This document shows positions 44,946 to 53,323 of a stretch of DNA of 64,000 bases, in pieces. Within the stretch, counting starts at the first letter, position 1. The number at the start of each line of letters is the position of its first letter. The notes under the pieces were generated by a model. It was given only the letters and a program-made list of their open reading frames with translations. It did no database searches and had not been told where the DNA came from. A program made the translations under genes and the position numbers. Source of the stretch: Paenibacillus humicus NBRC 102415 (GTDB taxonomy: Bacteria > Bacillota > Bacilli > Paenibacillales > Paenibacillaceae); contig NZ_BIMD01000022.1 of NCBI RefSeq assembly GCF_004000905.1, forward strand, positions 1-64,000, in the 5' to 3' direction.

Positions 44946-45036
44946 AGAATGCCCCCCCTGCTCCCGAAGGATCCCCCCTGCTGAGGCGGGGCCCCCTGGC
45001 TTATACTGAGGTCAATTCATGACAGGGGGAATGGTT

Positions 45037-46365
45037 ATGAGAAACATAAGCAAGCTTGGAATCGCCGCCGTCACGGCCATGACGCTGCTCACCGCGTGCA
45101 GCGGCGGCACGAACAATGAAGCCTCCTCCAAGAACGGGGAAGGGGCGGACGCCGGCAAGAAGACCAAGCTCACCGTATGGCATAATTTCGCCGGGGACGA
45201 CGCCCGCGCCAAGACGGTCCGAGCCAAGATCGAGGAATTCGCCGCCAGCCATCCCGACGTCGAGCTCGACGCTCAAGCCATTCCTCCGGACGGATACCGC
45301 CAGCGGCTGAGCACGGTCGCCGCCGCGGACGAGATGCCGGATGTGTTCCTCTCCTACTCCGGCAGCCACATCAAGGGCTTCCAGGAGTCCGGGCTCGTGC
45401 AGCCGATCAACGAGCTGCTCGACAGCAAGCAGGAATGGAAGGACAACTTCCTGCCCGGAGCCTTCGACGGCTCGACGATCGACGGCAGCACCTATCTCGC
45501 TCCGCTCGCCATGTCGGCGACGTCCTTCCTCTACTATAATGCGGATCTGTTCAAGCAGAACAACGTCGCCGTTCCGAAAACCTGGGATGAGCTGATGGCA
45601 GCCGTCGCCGCCTTCAACAAGGCCGGCATTACGCCGATCGCGCTCGGCAACAAGGCGCCATGGGTCGCGCAGTCGACCATTCTCGGTTCTCTGGCGGACC
45701 GCGTGACGGGAACCGAATGGTTCAAGAAAGCGGTCGCGCAGGATGGAGCCTCCTTTGCCGATCCGCAGTTCGTGGAAGCTCTGGGCTATTTCAAACAGCT
45801 CGTCGACGCGAACGCTTTCGCCAAGGACGCCAATACGATCGACAATACCCAGGCGGAGCAATACTTCGTGCAGGGCAAGGCAGCCATGATGGTGAGCGGC
45901 GCATGGACGCTGACGAATCTCGCCGCGACCAGCGAGGACGAGCTGAAGAAGATCGACATCACGGTGCTTCCTTCCGTTCCGGGCGGCAAAGGCGAGGCGA
46001 ACACCATTACCGGCGGCGCCGGTGCCGGCTTTGCGCTCAGCAAAAAGGCGGAGGGCGACAAGAAGCAGGCCGCGCTCGACTTCATTTACGCGGTGAGCGG
46101 ACCGGAGACGCAGAAGGCGATTGCCGAAAGCAACTCTATGATCATGTACAAGACGGAAGTCGACCAGTCGAAGGTCACCTCCCTCTATTACAAGGCGTTC
46201 GAGCTCGTCAAGACGATCGGCATCACGCCGGTCTACGACGCCTACCTGTCGGCCGAAGCGGCGGAGGCCATCAACAACGGCCTGCAGGAGCTCATGATGG
46301 GCGGCAAGCCGGAGACGGTCGCCCAGAATCTCCAGGATGCCCAAGCCCGTTCGCTCAACCCATAA
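45037..46365 (+). CDS. Sugar ABC transporter substrate-binding lipoprotein
   Basis: 442 aa CUT1 binding protein. Lipobox LLTAC (C21), Asn/Ser/Gly tether, then KLTVWHNFAGDDARAKTV. The start at 45037 follows AGGGGGAA; the ATG at 45019 lies before that site. It is the first gene of an importer operon downstream of the intact YesM/YesN pair. A terminator-like hairpin right after its stop should make it more abundant than the permeases, as commonly needed for binding proteins. Confidence 0.92.
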   Translation: MRNISKLGIAAVTAMTLLTACSGGTNNEASSKNGEGADAGKKTKLTVWHNFAGDDARAKTVRAKIEEFAASHPDVELDAQAIPPDGYRQRLSTVAAADEMPDVFLSYSGSHIKGFQESGLVQPINELLDSKQEWKDNFLPGAFDGSTIDGSTYLAPLAMSATSFLYYNADLFKQNNVAVPKTWDELMAAVAAFNKAGITPIALGNKAPWVAQSTILGSLADRVTGTEWFKKAVAQDGASFADPQFVEALGYFKQLVDANAFAKDANTIDNTQAEQYFVQGKAAMMVSGAWTLTNLAATSEDELKKIDITVLPSVPGGKGEANTITGGAGAGFALSKKAEGDKKQAALDFIYAVSGPETQKAIAESNSMIMYKTEVDQSKVTSLYYKAFELVKTIGITPVYDAYLSAEAAEAINNGLQELMMGGKPETVAQNLQDAQARSLNP

Positions 46366-46376
46366 CCGCACAGTCG

Positions 46377-46407
46377 GAGACCCGTGCCCGCAGCGGGTCT
46401 CTTTTTT
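46377..46407 (+). terminator. Intra-operon terminator / attenuator
   Basis: GAGACCCG-N9-CGGGTCTC followed by six T, between the binding-protein gene and the first permease gene. Partial read-through would explain a high binding-protein to permease ratio. Confidence 0.85.
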
Positions 46408-46429
46408 GCACAAAGGAGGCTGACAACCC

Positions 46430-47305
46430 GTGCCGACCCCACTTCGCAGCAGAGGCTTCATCGCGGCGGCGCTGCTGCCCGCACTGATCGTATTCATCCT
46501 GTTCGCCATCGTGCCGATTCTGTGGTCCGTCTATTACGGCTTCTTCCAATGGAAAGGAATGGGCCAGCCGAAGTTCATCGGATTCGGCAACTATTCGGCC
46601 ATGCTGCAGGATCCCGTCTTCTGGAGGGCTCTGAAAAACAACTTGATCCTCGTCGTTTCCGCCATTGCCGGGCAGATTCCCATCGCGCTCGTCGGCGCGC
46701 TGCTGCTCACCGCGAACGGCTGGTTCAACCGGCTGATCCGCTCTGCGCTGTTCATGCCGATGGTGCTGTCCACCGTCGTCATCGGGATGATCTGGGGCTA
46801 TATCTACAACTCGCAGTTCGGCCTGCTGAACGAGGCGCTCTCGCTGCTGGGGCTCGAGAGCTGGACCCGGGCGTGGCTGTCCGATCCCAAGATCAATATG
46901 TACGCCGTCTCCATTCCGATCAACTGGAGCAACATCGGGCCTTACTTGATCATCTTCATTGCCGCCCTCCAAAACATCTCCTCGGAAATCCACGATGCCG
47001 CCGCCATCGACGGCGCTTCCGGCTGGCGCAAGCTGCGTTCGGTGACGCTTCCGATGGTATGGAGCACGGTCGTCGTCACGCTGGTGCTCTGCATCGCAGG
47101 CAGCCTGAAGGCGTTCGACCATGTCATCGTGATGACGGGCGGCGGACCGGCCAAGTCGACGGAGCTGCTCGCCACTTATATGTACAACAACACGTTCGCC
47201 GTCTACCGCTACGGGTACGGCTCCGCCGTCTCCACCATGATCATCGTCATCAGCCTGCTGCTCATCGCGCTCAACCTGCTGGTCACCCGCCGGAAGAACG
47301 GATGA
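46430..47305 (+). CDS. Sugar ABC transporter permease (MalF type)
   Basis: 291 aa, about six TM helices, EAA loop EIHDAAAIDGASGWRKLRSVTLPM. GTG start at 46430, 9 nt after AAGGAGGC; no ATG is available nearby. It lies just behind the attenuator and 19 nt upstream of the second permease. The N-terminus contains LPALIVFILFAIVPILWSVYYGFF, the usual first helix. Confidence 0.92.
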   Translation: MPTPLRSRGFIAAALLPALIVFILFAIVPILWSVYYGFFQWKGMGQPKFIGFGNYSAMLQDPVFWRALKNNLILVVSAIAGQIPIALVGALLLTANGWFNRLIRSALFMPMVLSTVVIGMIWGYIYNSQFGLLNEALSLLGLESWTRAWLSDPKINMYAVSIPINWSNIGPYLIIFIAALQNISSEIHDAAAIDGASGWRKLRSVTLPMVWSTVVVTLVLCIAGSLKAFDHVIVMTGGGPAKSTELLATYMYNNTFAVYRYGYGSAVSTMIIVISLLLIALNLLVTRRKNG

Positions 47306-47324
47306 GGGAAGAGGAGGACTCCTA

Positions 47325-48200
47325 ATGAAGGCAACTGCTGCTCCTATCCGGCCCGAGGCCGTCGGAAAGCCTCGGGCCGGCTCCGCCGCCGGGCGATTCG
47401 CGGTGAAGCTTGCCCTGCTGCTCTACGCGGCGGGCACGCTGTATCCGCTCTACTGGCTGTTCATCAGCGCGCTCAAGACCAACGACGAATTTTTTGCCCA
47501 TCCCTATGCGCTGCCGCAGAAATGGGTGCTCTCCAATCTGTCCCGCGCTTGGGAGCTCGGGCATATGGGCCGCGCCATGGTCAACTCCGTTGTCGTATCG
47601 GTGCTGGCCGTCGCCCTGACGCTGCTGCTCGGCACGATGGCCGCCTATGTGCTTTCCCGCTTCCGCTTTCCGCTGTCGCGGGCGGCGACGGGGCTGTTCG
47701 TGCTCGGCATGCTGATTCCGATCCACAGCACGCTCGTGCCCTTGTTCATCGTCATGAACAAGGTCGGGATGCTCGATACGTACGCTTCCTTGATCCTGCC
47801 TTACACCGCCTTCGAGCTGCCGATCGCGATCTTCGTGACGATCGCTTATCTGGCATCCATCCCGCGCGAGATCGAGGAGGCGGCGCTCATCGACGGCTGC
47901 GGCTGGTGGGGCATCTTCTTCCGGATGATCCTGCCGCTGTGCAAGCCCGCGCTCGCCACGGTGGCGATTCTGGCTTTCCTGCGCTTCTGGAACGACTTCG
48001 CGTTCGCGCTCGTGTTCATCAACTCGCAGGCGCTCAAGACGCTGCCACTCAGCCTCGCCCTGTTCTCCGACGGCTTCGGCACGGATTACAGCCTGACGAT
48101 GGGGGCGATGGCCATTGCCGTGCTGCCGACCATCGCCGCTTATCTGGTCTTCCAGGAACAGATCATGAAGGGCATGACGGCGGGTGCCGTCAAAGGCTGA
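47325..48200 (+). CDS. Sugar ABC transporter permease (MalG type)
   Basis: 291 aa, about six TM helices after a ~25-residue cytoplasmic N-terminus; EAA loop EIEEAALIDGCGWWGIFFRMILPL; ends in QEQIMKGMTAGAVKG, typical of the family. RBS AAGAGGAGG. The operon ends here, with a terminator at 48301. No ATPase or hydrolase gene is attached, so the sugar cannot be guessed. Confidence 0.92.
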   Translation: MKATAAPIRPEAVGKPRAGSAAGRFAVKLALLLYAAGTLYPLYWLFISALKTNDEFFAHPYALPQKWVLSNLSRAWELGHMGRAMVNSVVVSVLAVALTLLLGTMAAYVLSRFRFPLSRAATGLFVLGMLIPIHSTLVPLFIVMNKVGMLDTYASLILPYTAFELPIAIFVTIAYLASIPREIEEAALIDGCGWWGIFFRMILPLCKPALATVAILAFLRFWNDFAFALVFINSQALKTLPLSLALFSDGFGTDYSLTMGAMAIAVLPTIAAYLVFQEQIMKGMTAGAVKG

Positions 48201-48300
48201 TGAAGAATCGTTCTTAATATGGAATTTTATGTATAAAAACGAATATTCAATAGGCCTAATGGTATAAATTATTCATAAAATTAGGTCAATGGATGCAATA

Positions 48301-48336
48301 AAAACCGGTTCCATTTGGTTGGGAACCGGTTTTTTA
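48301..48336 (+). terminator. Intrinsic terminator
   Basis: AAAACCGGTTCC / GGAACCGGTTTT stem with a nine-base loop and T run. It ends the sugar importer operon and opens an AT-rich spacer (48201-48519) containing a short CCTAAT/ATTAGG inverted repeat. Confidence 0.92.
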
Positions 48337-48394
48337 ATGTGAAGTCAATAGGACCTCTGTGCAAAAAAAGATAGGTTATGCTACTTAGTTCATA

Positions 48395-48424
48395 TTGACG
48401 GGTTGTCTTTATGCATTCTATAAT
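48395..48424 (+). promoter_or_regulatory. Sigma-A promoter of the DUF5317 gene
   Basis: -35 TTGACG (48395-48400), 18-nt spacer and perfect -10 TATAAT (48419-48424), leaving a ~90-nt leader before the ATG at 48520. Confidence 0.88.
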
Positions 48425-48519
48425 GGCAATGATCAAATGCAAATGTTGGTAATTGTAGAACTTTACTGCAATATTGATATTGTCGTCGATTGCCGTAATC
48501 TTCTGAAGGGGAAACTGCT

Positions 48520-49107
48520 ATGGTCTATGATGGCATCCTTATCGGCCTTGTCGTCGGATTTATCCGGGCAGGCTGGAAGAGCGGCTTGATCGCTCTCGGC
48601 AATATCCGAATTAAGGGCGGCTGGGTTTTTCCGCTGCTGCTTATTGTCCAGTTCGGTTTGTTCTATCTGCAAGATTATGTGTCCTTTTTCGCTCGTTTCA
48701 ACTCCTACTTTTATATGCTCGTTTATGTTGCAGGGCTTTCTCTACTCTACGTAAACCGCTCTTACAAGGGAATAAACTTGCTTTTTATTGGTGTCTTTCT
48801 GAATTTCCTGGTCATGCTGGTGAACGGCGGACGAATGCCGGTGTCGCTGGAGGCTGCCTCCGTACTTGATCCTCATTTTATTGAAATGCTGAAGAACGGA
48901 GACGTACTGTACAAGCATATTCTTCTGGATAGTTCAACTAGACTCCCGTTTCTGGGAGACATCATACCTTTGGGTCCTCCTTATCCAAGAAGGCAGGCCA
49001 TCAGTATTGGAGATGTAATCATGAATATAGGTATCTTCTTCTATATTACATCGCAAATGTCTTCCCAAAAAACCCATGAAAAGCAGCCTCGTACAGAAGC
49101 GGCTTGA
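48520..49107 (+). CDS. DUF5317 family membrane protein
   Basis: 195 aa with about five hydrophobic segments (ILIGLVVGFIRAG, FPLLLIVQFGLFYLQDYV, SYFYMLVYVAGLSLLYV, INLLFIGVFLNFLVMLV, IGDVIMNIGIFFYIT). It contains NGGRMPVSLEA, which I associate with DUF5317. RBS GAAGGGGAAAC. The gene is noticeably AT-richer than most of the window. Its function is unknown; it precedes a 30-aa peptide gene and a GGDEF/HD-GYP gene in one orientation, suggesting a signalling link. Confidence 0.8.
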   Translation: MVYDGILIGLVVGFIRAGWKSGLIALGNIRIKGGWVFPLLLIVQFGLFYLQDYVSFFARFNSYFYMLVYVAGLSLLYVNRSYKGINLLFIGVFLNFLVMLVNGGRMPVSLEAASVLDPHFIEMLKNGDVLYKHILLDSSTRLPFLGDIIPLGPPYPRRQAISIGDVIMNIGIFFYITSQMSSQKTHEKQPRTEAA

Positions 49108-49149
49108 TCTTGAAAAAGGGGCTTTGAAGCATGAAGGGAGGTGACGAAT

Positions 49150-49242
49150 ATGAAAAAAGTCAATGTTAAAGTCATTCTCTTTAATCTTGCCATCATTGCT
49201 TCCCTGGGAGTTGCGCTGACTTCGGGACTTAAAGTATTCTAA
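49150..49242 (+). CDS. 30-aa hydrophobic peptide
   Basis: Very short gene: basic start MKKVNVKV, hydrophobic core ILFNLAIIASLGVALTSG and C-terminal LKVF. It has one of the strongest ribosome sites of the window (GGGAGGTGA, 5 nt before ATG), the main argument that it is translated. It lies 42 nt after DUF5317 and directly before a terminator-like hairpin. It could be a membrane peptide, a small regulator or a secreted signal; no family recognised. Confidence 0.65.
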   Translation: MKKVNVKVILFNLAIIASLGVALTSGLKVF

Positions 49243-49248
49243 TAGCTT

Positions 49249-49287
49249 AAAAAAGGAGACAGAATGATCGTTCTGTTTCCTTTTTAA
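49249..49287 (+). terminator. Terminator-like hairpin upstream of the GGDEF/HD-GYP gene
   Basis: AAAAAGGAGACAGAA / TTCTGTTTCCTTTTT stem with T tail, ending 28 nt before the next start codon. No promoter fits in the remaining 28 nt, so that gene may depend on read-through. Confidence 0.82.
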
Positions 49288-49315
49288 TATTTACCCGTTA
49301 AGAGGGAGAGCCAGG

Positions 49316-51193
49316 ATGAAACAGTTGAAAGCTATCGCGGTTATACTTAAAACGCCCTCATACCTCTATGTAGTCCTGCTATCTTTAATGGGTAGTCTAT
49401 TATTGCTTTCTTACTTTCTTCCTGTCGGAATTGCCATTTCTAACGACAGATGGATCACGATTTACGCCATGACTGCAGGAGTCGTCTTGCTTGATTACTT
49501 TATGTTTCAACTCCCGCCTGAAGGGCACCGTCAATCCATGGACTCCACTATTTTTTTGGCGACCGTATTTGTATATGGAGTAGAGCCGGCACTGTTGACT
49601 TTGGCCATAAGCACCTTTTTTATTGTTTTCAATCATAAGGATACCAAGTGGTGGAAACATTTCCTTAATCTCGCTATGTATACTTTTATGATTGTTGGGG
49701 CTAATTACATCTACTTGCGGTTCGGCGGCGAGACAGGCACTTTTGAGACTTCTTTCCTGCCGGCATTCATTGTTTCGCTTGCGGCCTACTTCTGTATAAA
49801 CGTCCTTTTGATTGGAACCTATTATTTTTTGGTCTACAAAGGAAGACTTGTCGAAATCCTGCGAATGTTTATCAAGGAAGTTCTCTTTGCCTATCTCAGC
49901 ATTTTGCTGTTATCAATGATTCTGGTTATTTTGCTTATTTATACCAGTCTTTTCGGCCTATTTCTGTTCTTGATTATCGCTACGCTGCTGTCGCACGTCT
50001 TCAAACAGCTTTTCCTCATGTACCACGAAATCAACGACAAAGCCAACAAGGACCAGCGGACAGGGCTGTACAACCACAGCTACCTGGAAGAGAAGCTGGA
50101 TGACTTCATAAAAACCTACCGCGAGGATGGGAATGTTTTCTCCTTCGCGATGCTGGACCTCGACGACTTCAAGAAGTACAACGATCTCTACGGACATCCG
50201 CAAGGAGACAAGCTGCTCAGCTTCGTCGGCTCCATCATCAAGGCGGAGTGCGAGCCTTTTGGATTCGTCTGCGCCCGCTACGGCGGAGAGGAATTTGCGG
50301 TCATCATGCCGGCGTACGGCAAAAACGAAGCGCGCAAGTTCATCAACCAGCTGCGCAAGACGGTGAACAATTCTCCGTTCGAAGGCGTCGAAATCCTCCC
50401 GCACGGATGCGTGTCGTTCTCGGCCGGCGTCATGGAGATGAATGCCGATACGTACGAGAAGTCGCAGCTTGTCGGCTTGTCCGACCGGGCGATGTACATC
50501 TCCAAGTCCAAAGGCAAGAACACGGTGACGATCTACGGCGAGCAGACCTATCTGCCGCAGAAGTTCGAGCATGAAATCAACGAGCTGGAGCAGCAGATCC
50601 GTGTATTCCTCTCCAAGGATGTCTACACGTTCAAGCATTCCAAGAGGGTGTTCTCCTACGCGGTGGACATGGCGGAGAAACTCGGCCTGAACGAGGAGGA
50701 GAGGCGCACGCTTATTCTGGGCGCGCTTATCCACGATATCGGCAAGCTGGAGATTCCGAGGGAAGTGCTGACCAAGAGGGCGAAGCTGTCCAAGGAAGAA
50801 TGGGAGCTCGTCAAGCAGCATGTCACCTTCGGCAAGGAGTTTCTTCTCGCATCGGGAACCTATTCGGATCTCGTGCCGCTTGTCGAGCTGCATCATGAAC
50901 GCTATGACGGGACGGGTTATCCGCATGGGCTCAAGGGGACGGAGATCCCGAAGCTGGCGAGGCTGCTTTGCATCATCGATTCCTTTGACGCGATGACGAC
51001 CGAGCGTCCTTACCAGCGGACCCGTACGTTCGAGGAGGCCGTGGAGGAAATCCAGGCCTGCTCAGGATCGCAGTTCGATCCGGAGCTCGCCGTTCCGTTC
51101 ATCGCCTATGTCAACCACCGGATCGAGCAGGACGATATCCCCGAGGAGATCATCCAGCAGCTCCGCGAGCAGCAGGAAAGAGAAGGAGCTTGA
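49316..51193 (+). CDS. Membrane GGDEF + HD-GYP protein (c-di-GMP turnover)
   Basis: 625 aa. Residues ~1-235: about six to seven TM helices forming a sensory membrane domain. Residues ~245-405: GGDEF domain with an intact active-site motif RYGGEEF (~321), able in principle to make c-di-GMP. Residues ~420-610: HD-GYP phosphodiesterase with LIHDIGK (~472) and HHERYDGTGYP (~526). Both catalytic motifs look complete. The membrane part is AT-rich like the preceding genes, whereas the rest, from about base 50040, has the GC-rich codons of the window at large, suggesting recombination or domain fusion. RBS AGAGGGAGAGCC. Confidence 0.92.
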   Translation: MKQLKAIAVILKTPSYLYVVLLSLMGSLLLLSYFLPVGIAISNDRWITIYAMTAGVVLLDYFMFQLPPEGHRQSMDSTIFLATVFVYGVEPALLTLAISTFFIVFNHKDTKWWKHFLNLAMYTFMIVGANYIYLRFGGETGTFETSFLPAFIVSLAAYFCINVLLIGTYYFLVYKGRLVEILRMFIKEVLFAYLSILLLSMILVILLIYTSLFGLFLFLIIATLLSHVFKQLFLMYHEINDKANKDQRTGLYNHSYLEEKLDDFIKTYREDGNVFSFAMLDLDDFKKYNDLYGHPQGDKLLSFVGSIIKAECEPFGFVCARYGGEEFAVIMPAYGKNEARKFINQLRKTVNNSPFEGVEILPHGCVSFSAGVMEMNADTYEKSQLVGLSDRAMYISKSKGKNTVTIYGEQTYLPQKFEHEINELEQQIRVFLSKDVYTFKHSKRVFSYAVDMAEKLGLNEEERRTLILGALIHDIGKLEIPREVLTKRAKLSKEEWELVKQHVTFGKEFLLASGTYSDLVPLVELHHERYDGTGYPHGLKGTEIPKLARLLCIIDSFDAMTTERPYQRTRTFEEAVEEIQACSGSQFDPELAVPFIAYVNHRIEQDDIPEEIIQQLREQQEREGA

Positions 51194-51199
51194 TTCGCT

Positions 51200-51235
51200 G
51201 GCCGTTTGCCGATGAGGCAAACGGCCTTTATTATT
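51200..51235 (+). terminator. Intrinsic terminator
   Basis: GGCCGTTTGCC / GGCAAACGGCC perfect stem, followed by TTTATTATTTT. Confidence 0.92.
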
Positions 51236-51248
51236 TTCCTTTAGCCTA

Positions 51249-51278
51249 TTGACGTTTTAGGGGACGAAAAGTCATAAT
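51249..51278 (+). promoter_or_regulatory. Sigma-A promoter of the serine hydrolase gene
   Basis: -35 TTGACG (51249-51254), 18-nt spacer, -10 CATAAT (51273-51278), 74 nt upstream of the start codon. Confidence 0.75.
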
Positions 51279-51351
51279 TTAATAGAATGTAAACGCTATA
51301 CAGGTCTCCTGGACGACAAACGCAACTTCAAAAGGAGGCTGAACGCATCGC

Positions 51352-52524
51352 ATGAGCAAGCCTGACAAAGTAGCCTTGAGGCTGCAGGAAACGATGGATC
51401 GCCGCCGCATCGTCGGCATGGCCTGCGCGTTTCTCATTCGCGGGCGGCTCGTCTGGAGCGGCGGTCTGGGACTGGCGGACAAGGAAAGAGGCTTGCCGGT
51501 GTCGGACAAGACGATCTTCCGCATCGCATCCATCTCCAAGACGGTCACAGCCGCTGCGCTGCTTCAGCTCGCCGATCGCGGGTTATGCGGCTTGGACGAC
51601 GACGCAGGCAAGCTTGTCGGCCTTCCGCTCCGCCATCCGGCCTTTCCCGGCCAGCCGGTTACGCTGCGGCAGCTGATGACCCATACGTCGGGACTGCGCG
51701 ACGAGTATGCCGGCTTCGCGGCCGCTTCCCGTCAGGATCCCATGATTCCGCTCTCTGAACTGATCGTTCCCGGAGGACAATGGCATCCCGCCAAGCTGTG
51801 GGGGGACAAGCCGCCGGGGGATCCGTCCGGTTATGAATACTCCAACCTTGGCGCGATTGTCATGGCGACGATTATCGAGCGGCTGAGCGGCGAGCGCTTC
51901 GACCGCTATTGCCGCAAGCATCTCTTCGAGCCGCTCGGCATGCGGGATTCCAGCTTCAACCTGCAGGATTTCGAGGAGCCCGACCGAATCGCCGTCCTCT
52001 ATGAGTACGATGCCGATGCCGGCGACTATGTTCCGGCCGCAGACGCATTTCGCGGTTGTCTGCCGGAGCGGACGGACCTGCGGGATTATGTTCCCGGCGC
52101 CAACGGATCGTTGTTCGGCCCGCAAGGCGGCCTCCGGACGACAATCGCGGATCTGTCCCGCTGGCTGGAGATGCTGGCCGGCAAGGGCGAGCGCAGCGGA
52201 GTCCGGATTCTCCGCAAGGAGACGGCGGAGCAGATGCAAGCCCGGCAATGGTCCAGGGTTCCGCAGGAAGGCTTCTACCGGGAAGGCGGCCTGCAGCTCC
52301 AGCGGACGCATGATCTCATGCCCGGCAGGCTGATGATCGGCCATCCCGGCGACGCCTACGGGCTGCGCAGCGGAATGTATTTCGATCCCGAAGCCGGAAT
52401 CGGCCTGATTTATGCCATGAACGGGCTGGACGACGCCAAGGAAGGCCATGTGTTCACGGCGGCGGAGACCGAGTTGGCGGCCGCGATGGCCGAAATATTC
52501 CTGCGGAAGAAGAATCAGCGTTAA
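51352..52524 (+). CDS. Serine hydrolase of the class C beta-lactamase / AmpH-like family
   Basis: 390 aa. Active-site motifs: SISK (SxxK, Ser ~61), YSN (~163) and a C-terminal GHPGD in place of KTG. No signal peptide or membrane helix, so probably cytoplasmic, which makes true beta-lactamase activity unlikely and favours an esterase or peptidase role. RBS AAAGGAGGC. Single-gene transcript with its own promoter; a 16-bp exact duplication lies 67 bp after the stop. Confidence 0.88.
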   Translation: MSKPDKVALRLQETMDRRRIVGMACAFLIRGRLVWSGGLGLADKERGLPVSDKTIFRIASISKTVTAAALLQLADRGLCGLDDDAGKLVGLPLRHPAFPGQPVTLRQLMTHTSGLRDEYAGFAAASRQDPMIPLSELIVPGGQWHPAKLWGDKPPGDPSGYEYSNLGAIVMATIIERLSGERFDRYCRKHLFEPLGMRDSSFNLQDFEEPDRIAVLYEYDADAGDYVPAADAFRGCLPERTDLRDYVPGANGSLFGPQGGLRTTIADLSRWLEMLAGKGERSGVRILRKETAEQMQARQWSRVPQEGFYREGGLQLQRTHDLMPGRLMIGHPGDAYGLRSGMYFDPEAGIGLIYAMNGLDDAKEGHVFTAAETELAAAMAEIFLRKKNQR

Positions 52525-52534
52525 CGGCGTCTTC

Positions 52535-52622
52535 ACCGGGAGCCTGCAAGGCGCATTTCCGGCACAGCATGGACCCGGAGCCTGCTAGGCCGCCTCTAGG
52601 AGCAGACGCCTCTAGGAGCAGC
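52535..52622. repeat. Short direct repeats after the serine hydrolase gene
   Basis: A-CCGGGAGCCTGCAAGGC (52535-52552) is echoed at 52573-52590 with three changes, and CGCCTCTAGGAGCAG(A/C) is tandemly duplicated at 52591-52606 and 52607-52622. Confidence 0.7.
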
Positions 52623-52726
52623 TTGAACCGGGAACATGGTTGCCGTTAGAAGGGCATAACATGTCGGCGCGTGTCTGTGGTCGCAGTCAACGCCGGGCCG
52701 GCATGGGCCAATAGCAGGATTTCTTA

Positions 52727-52756
52727 TTTACAACCCGCTCGAGTCGATGTTAGAAT
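52727..52756 (+). promoter_or_regulatory. Sigma-A promoter of the DUF3870 gene
   Basis: -35 TTTACA (52727-52732), 18-nt spacer, -10 TAGAAT (52751-52756), 47 nt before the ATG. Confidence 0.72.
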
Positions 52757-52802
52757 AATTAACATCCAGCGAGCGCATGAAGCAGACAAGGGAGAATGAC
52801 GG

Positions 52803-53123
52803 ATGCCTTTCGACAAAAACACGCTGTATCTCATAGGCGATGCCCAGTCATCCGTGAACAATCCGATTACCCAGCAGTACAGCGCTTTTTTCATCGGGCT
52901 CGTCGTTGGGAAGGAATCCGGGATCATCATCGATGCCGGCTGCTCCTCCACCATTCCGCTTACTTCGGAGTTCGTCCGCTCGATCTTCATCGGCCACTCC
53001 GTTCTGGACGTGGAGCTGGTAGCCGAGGAAATCCGGAGCAGGTACCACGGCTCTTCACAGAAGGCATTGATCGTCGCCTTCAAGGACGCCTCCAAAAAAT
53101 TCAAATCCACGCTCATCGACTAG
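52803..53123 (+). CDS. DUF3870 family protein
   Basis: 106 aa, soluble. Features: LYLIGDAQSSVNNPITQQYSAFFIGLVV, IIDAGCSSTIPLTSEFVRSIFIGHS and KKFKSTLID. Some DUF3870 proteins are encoded near amino-acid or amidase genes; here it precedes dppA by 200 bp but a terminator lies between them. RBS AAGGGAGAATGACGG. Function unknown. Confidence 0.8.
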   Translation: MPFDKNTLYLIGDAQSSVNNPITQQYSAFFIGLVVGKESGIIIDAGCSSTIPLTSEFVRSIFIGHSVLDVELVAEEIRSRYHGSSQKALIVAFKDASKKFKSTLID

Positions 53124-53208
53124 AAGAGCAGGCCTCCGCGCCTACTTCCGGTCAGCGTACGCTGCTTTATTTATCCGTATGGCGGGACATTCCGGCATGC
53201 ACGTAAAT

Positions 53209-53268
53209 AAAACCCAGCCAACGGATCCAGGGACAAGCATGTCCCCGGCTGTTGGTCTGGGTTTTTTT
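53209..53268 (+). terminator. Intrinsic terminator between DUF3870 and dppA
   Basis: AAAACCCAGCCAAC paired with GTTGGTCTGGGTTTT around an inner GGGAC/GTCCC hairpin, then T run; 55 nt before the dppA start. It terminates DUF3870 or acts as a leader attenuator of the dpp operon. Confidence 0.82.
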
Positions 53269-53323
53269 CATACTCTGTATCAAAACCGAACCGATCATTT
53301 CTTATATTCCGGGAGGATGGCCA

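Noticed and set aside
53209-53323. Possible T-box or riboswitch leader of dppA
   Set aside because: Only a simple terminator stem is visible; no T-box sequence (TGGNACCGCG-like) and too little upstream room after the DUF3870 gene.
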